Made by a program: the position numbers and the translations under genes. From the NCBI GenBank assembly GCA_022447885.1, contig JAKUTA010000071.1, positions 1-6,527 of the forward strand: a DNA stretch of 6,527 nt, read 5' to 3'. Source of the stretch: Candidatus Poseidoniales archaeon (lineage in GTDB: Archaea; Thermoplasmatota; Poseidoniia; Poseidoniales; Thalassarchaeaceae). Below are positions 1 through 5,735 of this stretch, in pieces; position 1 is the stretch's first letter, and every line of letters begins with the position of its first letter. The notes beneath the pieces are model-generated. The model was not told where the DNA came from and did no database searches. It was given only the letters and a program-made list of their open reading frames with translations.

Positions 1-1
1 G

Positions 2-31
2 GCCATCACATATGATATCTAGGGGAAGACA
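2..31 (+). other. purF coding sequence upstream of an in-frame TAG
   Basis: In the purF frame these bases read A-I-T-Y-D-I-stop-G-K-T and lead directly into VLLV. The residues on both sides of the TAG (20-22) fit a PurF protein, so homology crosses the stop. This is either a nonsense mutation or a base error at a poorly covered contig end. Nothing here looks like a promoter or start region. Confidence 0.7.
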
Positions 32-481
32 GTGCTGCTCGTCGTTGATTCAATCGTGCGCGGAAACACCTCTCGCAAGATCGTCGAGATGGCGCGCGCC
101 GCTGGTGCCAAGAAGGTCTACTTCGCCTCGTCCTCCCCACCGCTGATCCACCCCAACGTCTACGGAATCGACATGCCCTCTCGCTCCGAGTACATCGCCC
201 ACGGCAAGACACCGGATGAGATAGGTCAAGCCATCGGCGCTGACTTCCTGCTCTACCAGGACATCGACGACCTGCTCGCCGCGTGCAGTGAGGGAAGCAT
301 CGACATCGATGGTTTCGACACATCCTGCTTCACTGGAGAATACGTCACCGGTGATGTCACCGAGGAGTACCTGAAACAACTCGAGGCCAGGCGCAATGAC
401 GCAGCCAAGATGGAGAGAGAGAACGGCAACAACGGTGAGCCGGTCGATGTCGACAGCATCGAACTCCACAACGACGACTGA
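32..481 (+). CDS. purF: Amidophosphoribosyltransferase (PurF), C-terminal part, 5' end missing
   Basis: PurF makes 5-phosphoribosylamine from PRPP and glutamine, the committed step of purine synthesis in the cytoplasm. Only the last third is visible. It holds the PRPP-binding motif VLLVVDSIVRGNTS (residues 1-14 from the GTG at 32), then AGAKKVYFAS, PNVYGIDMPSR, a stretch ending in FLLYQDIDDL, and FTGEYVTGD. The ending (RNDAAK ... SIELHNDD) resembles the C-terminus of the E. coli-type enzyme (RNDDAK ... LEMHNEG). The GTG at 32 is almost certainly an internal codon, not a start. Reading back in the same frame gives AITYDI-stop-GKT, which fits the PurF residues before this motif, with TAG at 20-22 where a GAG (Glu) codon is plausible. 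The normal motif has two aspartates (VDDS), but here the first is Val (GTT for GAT). A gene caller would report 32-481. The family call is very safe; whether the gene is broken or mis-sequenced is open. Confidence 0.93.
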   Translation: MLLVVDSIVRGNTSRKIVEMARAAGAKKVYFASSSPPLIHPNVYGIDMPSRSEYIAHGKTPDEIGQAIGADFLLYQDIDDLLAACSEGSIDIDGFDTSCFTGEYVTGDVTEEYLKQLEARRNDAAKMERENGNNGEPVDVDSIELHNDD

Positions 482-547
482 TTCGCAGGCCTCCAGAGAG
501 TCTCCCGAACGCCGAGAGGTCAATGAAGGGCTGGCCAATCGCTGTGT

Positions 548-552
548 GGTGA
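548..552 (+). promoter_or_regulatory. Possible Shine-Dalgarno (GGTGA) for the ThiI-like gene
   Basis: GGTGA ends four bases before the ATG at 557 and can pair with the conserved 3' end of 16S rRNA. The spacing is short and the match could be chance. The rest of the 482-556 gap shows no clear TATA box or hairpin, so co-transcription with purF is possible. Confidence 0.3.
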
Positions 553-556
553 GACG

Positions 557-1429
557 ATGCAGCGTTGGATAGTGCGCATGGCTGAGATCCAACTCAAATC
601 GCGACCCGTCCGCCGCCATATGCGCGTCGCGCTTGAGCGGCAACTGAAGGCGCAGGCGGAACTGCGCGGTGTCGAACTCTCGCTGCAACCGTGGCATGGA
701 CTCCTGCTGGCACACGCCCCCTCCGACGCCGACCCCGAGGCCGCCGCCGACGCCTTTCGGCACACCTTCGGAATCGTCGCAATCGACCCCGCCGAGCAGG
801 TGGAGGCGGCTCCAGAGTCCGTCGCAGACGCGCTCGAAGCGGGAGGGTTCCCTGAGGGGGTGGGCAGCACATTCGCCATCCGTTGCCGCAGGCACGGACC
901 TAAGGGGGAGTGGGGCAGCCAGCAGTTCGCTGCCGCTCTGGGAGCGGAGGTCCAGAGGCGAGCACCGCATCTGGAGGTGGACCTCGGTGAACCAGATTGG
1001 GAGGTGCGGGTGGCACTGATGCCAGACCACGCGTCGTTGCTCGGGGAGAGGATTCCCGGGCCCGGGGGACTTCCCACCGGAGTGCAGGGGAACGTGAGTG
1101 CGAACCTGGCTGACGAGTCGGACCTGCTCGCCGCTTGGCTGGTGATGCGGCGTGGCTGTCGCATTCTCCTCGATGAGCGCGCTGACCCTGCGCTCCAAGC
1201 ACGACTCACGGCGTGGGATGCGGCACTCGCTGACGAGGGATGGGCACTGAAGTTGAACAGCGGACCGGGGCCGGGGCACGCAGGCAGGGTGTGGGGCCGC
1301 GTCGGCGCCGATCTCGAAGAATTCGAGGCTGCCGACGACCGGAATGTCCCTCTGGTGCGGCTGGAACCGTTGGCTGGTTGGAGCGAAGCGCGGCTCACCG
1401 AGTTGAAGCACCGTTTCGGGATAGCCTGA
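557..1429 (+). CDS. Degenerate ThiI-like THUMP-domain protein, PP-loop lost
   Basis: ThiI normally adenylates U8 of tRNA and transfers sulfur to make 4-thiouridine; it also takes part in thiamine thiazole synthesis in some organisms. This 290-residue protein follows the ThiI order. The N-terminal ferredoxin-like strand (WIVRMAEIQLKSRPVRR, 4-20) matches the usual VRYGEIxLKS. A THUMP domain lies at about 65-165. Then come GPGGLPTGVQGNV (168-180) and AAWLVMRRGC (192-201). Where SGGxDS should bind ATP the sequence is LADESD (184-189), with no glycine pair and one residue fewer. Only about 115 residues follow the THUMP domain against roughly 200 in typical ThiI, yet the end (VPLVRLEPLAGWSEARLTEL, 264-283) still resembles the late ThiI motif PVLRPLIGMDKEEI. 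There are only two cysteines (110, 201), so the catalytic cysteine and a rhodanese domain are absent. It therefore probably binds RNA without activating it. The ATG at 557 fits the family N-terminus. The frame is intact over 290 codons, which argues against a fresh pseudogene. Confidence 0.8.
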   Translation: MQRWIVRMAEIQLKSRPVRRHMRVALERQLKAQAELRGVELSLQPWHGLLLAHAPSDADPEAAADAFRHTFGIVAIDPAEQVEAAPESVADALEAGGFPEGVGSTFAIRCRRHGPKGEWGSQQFAAALGAEVQRRAPHLEVDLGEPDWEVRVALMPDHASLLGERIPGPGGLPTGVQGNVSANLADESDLLAAWLVMRRGCRILLDERADPALQARLTAWDAALADEGWALKLNSGPGPGHAGRVWGRVGADLEEFEAADDRNVPLVRLEPLAGWSEARLTELKHRFGIA

Positions 1430-1462
1430 TATGCGAACCTGTCCAACCTCGGCACGAATCAC

Positions 1463-3049
1463 ATGCCGATGATCATCGACCCTCTGGAGGTGCTTCCCGC
1501 GAGCACCCAGGTAACTGCTCTGGCCCTTGCCGCGGATGGCTCGTGGCTCGCCTGGGGGGATGAGCAGGGGAACGTCAGCATCCACCAGAAGGAGGGGGGC
1601 GACGCACCGTCATTCACAGTAGATGGTGGAGTGTCCCATATCGCCATCTCGGATCAGGGGATGCTCATCGTCGGCAGCCATTCCGGAGACCTGTTCGGTC
1701 ACGAACGGCTCGGCGGACGGCGCTGGACCCACAGCCTGGGAGGGGGGTGCGACCATCTGGCGGCCTCCGCGAGCGGGGACCTGATCGCCTCCATCGACGG
1801 GGCGCGCCTGCTGCATCTGCTCACGAGCGAGGGAAGACTGCTCGGGCACCATCAGCAGGGTGAACTCATGCTGCTGGCAGTCGCACGGGACGGGCAGTTG
1901 GTCGCCGTCGCCGACGACGAGGGTAACGTCACCGTCCTCTCCCGAGATGGGGAGGTTCGCTTCCGCCGTGAACAACGGGGAGAGAGTGGAGAGCGGGTCA
2001 CCGCGCTCGAGTTCCTCGCCGACGGGCACCTGTGCATCGCCCGCGAGGCGCTCGGAGTCACACTCGGGGACGAGGAGGAGATCGCCCTCGAATGGTGGAA
2101 TCCGCTGGGAACGGAGGTCGGCAGGGTGGAACTCGGCAGCCGCTGCGAAGTGCTCTCGGCGAGCGGGGGTGGAGTCGATGCCGGTATGTTCGACGGCAAG
2201 GTGCTGCACTTCGCAGCCGACCGCAGCGAATCCCTGCGCCATCGCTCCGCGTACAGCATCAGTGACCTGTCCACCTCTGGTGACGACCTGCTGGTCGCCT
2301 CCTGGTTCCAGGTGCGCTGCATCGATGCGGCAGGAGATGAGCGGTGGCAGGTGGAGCACGTCGGGCTGACCCAGATGCTGCGGGTCTCCAGTGACGGGAG
2401 GACGATCGCCGTCGCCGGTGACAACCAGAACGACTACACGCGTGAGAACCAGGTGCTGTTGATCGATGCGAACGCAACTCCCTACCTGCAGCAGGAAGGC
2501 GAGGACATCGATGCCGATCTGGCGGCGTTCGGCGGCGAGGAGAGCGAGGACACCGCTCGCATCACCGACGAGACGGCATACGCCGACACCGGTGGTGCCG
2601 CCATGGAGACCCTGCTCACTGAGGATGAGTGGAAGGCCTGGTCAGGGGATGGCGGAGACGGTGATGGTGACAGCGGTCAGCTGCTCGACCTGCTGGAACA
2701 GGAGATTACGCTCACAGATGCGACCGAGGCGGATGATTACGACATCATGGAGGGGCTGGCGGACAGCGGCGGCATCGGTAACCTGCCACCCGTGTCAGAC
2801 GCCGGTGAAGACCAGGTGGTGGCCGCCGACGAGGACGGAACGGTGGTCGTCCTGTTGGATGGAAGCCACTCCTACGATGAGGATGGGGAGATCGTCAAGC
2901 ACGTCTGGAGGGATGAGAACAACCGGATTCTCGGAGAGGTGGCCGAGGTGAGGGTCAAACTCCCCCGCGGCAATCACACGTTCACGCTCACGGTCACCGA
3001 CGACGATGGTGCCAGCACAGGCGACACGGTCACAGTCCAGGTCCAATGA
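1463..3049 (+). CDS. Cytoplasmic WD40-like beta-propeller protein with acidic linker and C-terminal PKD domain
   Basis: No specific function is recognised. Residues about 15-335 are a run of beta-propeller blades of WD40/PQQ-like style, with repeated units such as VTALALAADGSWLAWGDEQG, LLAVARDGQLVAVADDEGNV and LRVSSDGRTIAVAGD. Such propellers usually act as protein-binding scaffolds. Residues about 343-438 form a strongly acidic, low-complexity linker (for example DGGDGDGDSG, 396-405). Residues about 441-528 are a PKD domain, with NLPPVSDAGEDQVV at the start, GSHSYDEDGEIVKHVW in the middle and FTLTVTDDDGAS near the end. No signal peptide or membrane segment is visible, although PKD domains are normally extracellular. 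The ATG at 1463 is the first possible start after the preceding stop (no ATG, GTG or TTG in frame between 1430 and 1462); a second ATG lies two codons in. No Shine-Dalgarno is seen. The gene lies 33 nt after the ThiI-like gene on the same strand and is probably co-transcribed with it. Domain calls are firm, the cellular role is unknown. Confidence 0.85.
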   Translation: MPMIIDPLEVLPASTQVTALALAADGSWLAWGDEQGNVSIHQKEGGDAPSFTVDGGVSHIAISDQGMLIVGSHSGDLFGHERLGGRRWTHSLGGGCDHLAASASGDLIASIDGARLLHLLTSEGRLLGHHQQGELMLLAVARDGQLVAVADDEGNVTVLSRDGEVRFRREQRGESGERVTALEFLADGHLCIAREALGVTLGDEEEIALEWWNPLGTEVGRVELGSRCEVLSASGGGVDAGMFDGKVLHFAADRSESLRHRSAYSISDLSTSGDDLLVASWFQVRCIDAAGDERWQVEHVGLTQMLRVSSDGRTIAVAGDNQNDYTRENQVLLIDANATPYLQQEGEDIDADLAAFGGEESEDTARITDETAYADTGGAAMETLLTEDEWKAWSGDGGDGDGDSGQLLDLLEQEITLTDATEADDYDIMEGLADSGGIGNLPPVSDAGEDQVVAADEDGTVVVLLDGSHSYDEDGEIVKHVWRDENNRILGEVAEVRVKLPRGNHTFTLTVTDDDGASTGDTVTVQVQ

Positions 3050-3070
3050 ACTGTCAGGGTTGTTCAGGTA

Positions 3071-4267
3071 TCACGCCAACTGTTCCTCAGGGGCGTCGAG
3101 GGTCCAGAACAGGACGGCGAGCACCCCGGTCACGAGCACGGCGATGACCGGTCCTGCAAGCAGCCCGGTGGAAATCCCAATCACCAGCCAGACGACGAAC
3201 GAGGTCCTCGTGCCGGTGTCCGCTTCGAACACTGCCGCGAAACGGTCACTGAATCCTGATTTCGTGTTCGTCTCCCTCACCGTGAGAGCCAGCATCGGAA
3301 TGAGGGCCAGCAGACTGCCGAGCAACCCACCCAACAGGCTCACCCGTGGTGCCATCACCATCCCAGCCACAGACCCAGCAACCTCGACATCTCCGGTCAG
3401 GTTGAACTGCTCGCCATCGGACATCTCGACATGCCAACGGTAGAGCAGGGTGCCAGAGAGTCCTGTTACATCTCCCGCCCACGCGCACGCGTCACCCTCG
3501 ACCGCCATCTCACCCGGCGCCGCCGTCTCCGGCCACGGCTCATCGTGGTCATCCACCGGTCCATGCACCTTCAGGGAGACCAGGTCGATGTCGCTGCAGT
3601 TCCAAGGGGTGTCGAATTCGACCGACAGGTCCGCTCGTTCAGTGGACGTCTCTGCTGCAGCCGTGTGGTTCAGCGTCCAGAACATCAGGGCGAACTCCGC
3701 CGGGGCGTCGGTCTCACCCCACTGGACCTGTGCCCCGCCGATTCCATCGATGTGGGCGACCGCGTTCACCTCGATGCGCTGGCCCGGTGCGGCGACGATG
3801 TCGAACTCATCGGAAGTCCACGGGATGTTGGTCATCAGCGGTTCGTTCAGGATGATCGTCTCGCTGGTTCCGGAGACCATCTCCTCACCATCGACCATCA
3901 CGGTGACATCGATGTACATCCCAGGGCCTCCCACGACCGTGATCGGCATGGCGTAGAGGTTGAGGATCGCGGTCGTTCCCGTGATCTCCAGCGGGGAGGT
4001 CAGTTCCTCGGACATCCACAGCCCCAGGTCGGTGCCACCTCCGGTGGTCACCAGCATCTCTCCGGCTTGGGCGGAACTCAGGCCGTCACGAATGAGCGAC
4101 TGGTCTGCCCCCTCGCCTGAGAGGATGAACACCATGCCACCTGTCTCGGGAGGGGGTGGATGGGCGAGCGCGACGGGGGCGGCGAGCAAGAGCAACAGGC
4201 CGGACAACACCAGCGCGGCGGCTCCGCCATGTCGATTCACGCACGGGTTCAGGGGCTGCCCACGCAT
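3071..4267 (-). CDS. Secreted protein of unknown function anchored by C-terminal membrane helices
   Basis: I do not recognise the family. From the ATG at 4267 the protein has 398 residues. Residues 1-35 form a clear signal peptide (hydrophobic run GAAALVLSGLLLLLAAPVAL) with likely cleavage at ALA/H, leaving His as the mature first residue (HPPPPETGG). Residues 36-305 are an outside region rich in beta-strand-like sequence, with candidate N-glycosylation sites (NHT 200, NCS 223, NLT 289) and two cysteines (224, 261) that could pair. One membrane helix lies at about 309-330. A second hydrophobic stretch at about 356-390 is long enough for two helices. The frame stays open to 4363, but that longer start would put 32 charged or polar residues before the signal peptide and overlap the opposite gene, so 4267 is preferred. 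A GGAG lies nine bases upstream. It ends 21 nt from the convergent propeller-PKD gene and diverges from the CopD-like gene. Expression as an envelope protein is likely; its ligand is unknown. Confidence 0.78.
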   Translation of the reverse strand: MRGQPLNPCVNRHGGAAALVLSGLLLLLAAPVALAHPPPPETGGMVFILSGEGADQSLIRDGLSSAQAGEMLVTTGGGTDLGLWMSEELTSPLEITGTTAILNLYAMPITVVGGPGMYIDVTVMVDGEEMVSGTSETIILNEPLMTNIPWTSDEFDIVAAPGQRIEVNAVAHIDGIGGAQVQWGETDAPAEFALMFWTLNHTAAAETSTERADLSVEFDTPWNCSDIDLVSLKVHGPVDDHDEPWPETAAPGEMAVEGDACAWAGDVTGLSGTLLYRWHVEMSDGEQFNLTGDVEVAGSVAGMVMAPRVSLLGGLLGSLLALIPMLALTVRETNTKSGFSDRFAAVFEADTGTRTSFVVWLVIGISTGLLAGPVIAVLVTGVLAVLFWTLDAPEEQLA

Positions 4268-4344
4268 CACACTTGCGACTCCATGTGGGGATTCTCCCGC
4301 TGTAGAGGGGAAACCATTGTCGGGCGTGGCCGCGAACGCGCTGC
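4268..4344. promoter_or_regulatory. Divergent promoter region between two envelope genes
   Basis: These 77 nt separate two genes read outward, so both promoters should lie here or just inside the genes. The bases are GC-rich and no convincing TATA box is seen. The weak candidate for the leftward gene is CTGTAGA (4300-4306, read as TCTACAG on the - strand), about 33 nt before its ATG. The call rests on gene orientation, not on a clear motif. Confidence 0.35.
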
Positions 4345-4887
4345 ATGCGCAGGCCCGCGGCACTCACGTTGCTGGCGGCGGTCACCTGCACCACCTTGCT
4401 CGCCGCGGGCATGGTTGCAGCCCACGGCGAGGATGATTCGTTGAGCGGAATCCGTGGGCTGCTCGGTGGCTTCGACGTGCGGGTGTCCGCCTCCTTCATG
4501 CACACGATCGGCGCCATCCTGCTCGTCGGTGGTCTGCTCAAACTGCACAGTCACCTGCGCAAGGTGACCCAGGATGAGAATGAGTTGACCCGCCAACTGC
4601 TCGCCTGCCGACTGGTGTGGGTGGGAGTGGCGATGAACCTCATCGGGGGATTGATGAGGCTGTTCGAGCCGGGTCATCCCAGTCTGCTCGAGTTCTTCGC
4701 CGACCGCTGGGTCACGGTGATGCTGGCGAAGCACGCCTTCGTGCTGCTGATGGCAGGGACATCGATTCACGCCACGTTCGAATCGGGCACGCCCTCGGCA
4801 CGCCTGCTGTCCGCACGAATGGCGCTGGCCACGGTGGTGGTCATCGGAGCGCTGGGATCACTCGCCGGTGTCATTGGAACTGTCTGA
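4345..4887 (+). CDS. CopD-like four-helix membrane protein
   Basis: This 180-residue protein has an N-terminal signal or first helix (MRRPAALTLLAAVTCTTLLA..., likely cleaved after MVAA, before HGEDD). Four membrane helices follow at about 49-69, 87-105, 118-142 and 156-178. The pattern of FMHTIGAILLVGGLLKLH (51-68), CRLVWVGVAMNLIGG (88-102) and LAKHAFVLLMAG (127-138) resembles the CopD/YcnJ-type copper-handling membrane domain: a His at the head of one helix followed by a GG, then a later helix with a conserved Lys. Seven histidines after the signal (27, 53, 68, 70, 111, 130, 142) could bind metal or heme. This is a pattern-level match, so a different small helical family (for example DUF2269-like) is possible. 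It diverges from the secreted anchored protein on the other strand, and its end lies 24 nt from the convergent zinc-finger gene. The ATG at 4345 places a normal signal peptide at the N-terminus. Confidence 0.72.
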   Translation: MRRPAALTLLAAVTCTTLLAAGMVAAHGEDDSLSGIRGLLGGFDVRVSASFMHTIGAILLVGGLLKLHSHLRKVTQDENELTRQLLACRLVWVGVAMNLIGGLMRLFEPGHPSLLEFFADRWVTVMLAKHAFVLLMAGTSIHATFESGTPSARLLSARMALATVVVIGALGSLAGVIGTV

Positions 4888-4911
4888 CTAAGCAATGATG
4901 CGGAACCGGTG

Positions 4912-5607
4912 TCAGTCCTCGTCTCTGGCCAACTGCTCATCAGCCGCCTCGGCCGCCTTCAGTTTCGACCAGCCATGCACCTTCGTCAGATGACGCGAGA
5001 GATTCGCAGCCTTCAGGGAGACTTCGCATTTCGGGCAGTTGATCATCTCGGGTGCATCACCGGTAGGGCTGCGTTTCGCTCGCCCGACTGTTCCGGTGAC
5101 ATGCGGTGTCGCCCCTCGACGGCGGATGATGAAGTAGCCGACGATGGGAGCGACTATCGTCAGCAGGAACAGCGCGAGAATCACCAGTTCAGCCTTATGA
5201 GACACCTTGTGATCGAGTTCGAACTCGATGTTGACCAATCTGTCCTCCCTCCCCGCCTCGCCATCTTCTCCGAGGAGATCCAGGGTGTGGTTGAATGATT
5301 GACCGTCGATGAGCAGCACGAGTTGCTTCCCTCCGTCGCCAGGCTCGATATGCAACCCGAGTTCGAAATTTCCGGAGAAGCTGGTCTTAGTGTCCACTTT
5401 GGGGTTCAAGCCGCACACACTCGGGTCGGTCGCCCCGTCGGAGCAATCGAGCCCCACCGTGGCCCAGCGAGCGGGACCACCCCCAGGCTGGCTGACCTGA
5501 CCGTTGATCGACATACGGTGGTCCCATGTATGCTCGGCGGCGGAGGCAGGAACTGACAACAACATCAACAGCAGCAGGGTGGTGAACACCCACGGTAGGC
5601 GATTCAT
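4912..5607 (-). CDS. Type I membrane protein with outside beta-sandwich and cytoplasmic C2H2 zinc finger
   Basis: The family is not recognised but the layout is clear over 231 residues. Residues 1-23 are a signal peptide (LPWVFTTLLLLMLLSVPASA). Residues 30-130 look like a carboxypeptidase-regulatory/transthyretin-like beta-sandwich: MSINGQVSQPGGGPARWATV, then TKTSFSGNFELGL. Cys55 and Cys65 may form a disulfide, and NHT at 106 is a candidate glycosylation site. A single membrane helix spans about 140-161, followed by the positive stop-transfer sequence RRR. The inside tail carries CPKCEVSLKAANLSRHLTKV followed by His (191-211), a C-X2-C-X11-H-X4-H finger, close to classic C2H2 spacing with one residue fewer in the loop. 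The very end is charged and helical (LKAAEAADEQLARDED). The finger could bind DNA, RNA or protein; which one cannot be told. A TATA-like element about 28 nt before the ATG suggests its own promoter rather than readthrough from the upstream surface-protein gene. Confidence 0.82.
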   Translation of the reverse strand: MNRLPWVFTTLLLLMLLSVPASAAEHTWDHRMSINGQVSQPGGGPARWATVGLDCSDGATDPSVCGLNPKVDTKTSFSGNFELGLHIEPGDGGKQLVLLIDGQSFNHTLDLLGEDGEAGREDRLVNIEFELDHKVSHKAELVILALFLLTIVAPIVGYFIIRRRGATPHVTGTVGRAKRSPTGDAPEMINCPKCEVSLKAANLSRHLTKVHGWSKLKAAEAADEQLARDED

Positions 5608-5632
5608 GTCGAACGTTCCTCATTACTCATTG

Positions 5633-5645
5633 TTCTATTAGATTG
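5633..5645 (-). promoter_or_regulatory. Candidate archaeal TATA element for the zinc-finger membrane protein
   Basis: On the - strand the bases read GCAATCTAATAGAACA-like, with CTAATAG at 5641-5635, in the only AT-rich patch of this region. The core lies about 28 nt before the ATG at 5607, the distance expected when the transcript begins at or near the start codon (leaderless), which is common in archaea. A GAGG at 5621-5618 could alternatively serve as a weak ribosome site. The remaining bases of the 5608-5735 gap show only short GGCC inverted repeats. Confidence 0.4.
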
Positions 5646-5735
5646 CGAACGGATTACCCGTCAGTGCAGCAAGAGCGCTGGACCGGCCTCATCAATGGCC
5701 TTCCGCGGCCGATGGCTGGGGATGGTGGCTCTCAC

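Noticed and set aside
20..22. TAG read as pyrrolysine or suppressed in purF
   Set aside because: No pyl genes or readthrough context are visible, the expected residue is an ordinary Glu one base away, and a second odd substitution lies 24 bases on. Error or mutation is simpler.
50..1585. 511-codon open frame on the - strand across purF and the ThiI-like gene
   Set aside because: It lies opposite two well-supported genes, has arginine/histidine-rich composition typical of an antisense shadow in GC-rich DNA, and shows no recognisable domain.
1610..2359. Long - strand open frame opposite the propeller gene
   Set aside because: Shadow of a gene with clear propeller repeats; no domain or sensible start context.
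3431..4120. 229-codon + strand frame opposite the anchored secreted protein
   Set aside because: The opposite frame has a signal peptide, glycosylation sites and membrane helices; this one has no such features.
4268..4363. Longer N-terminus of the anchored secreted protein, starting at 4363
   Set aside because: It would add 32 non-hydrophobic residues before a standard signal peptide and overlap the start of the divergent gene.
4345..4887. Lipobox around Cys15 of the CopD-like protein
   Set aside because: The Cys lies in the middle of the hydrophobic run (AVTC followed by TTLLAAG), which does not fit lipoprotein cleavage.
5685..5710. Inverted GGCC repeats as a terminator for the surface-protein gene
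   Set aside because: Stems are only four pairs, loops are six to eight bases, and there is no T-run on the transcribed strand.
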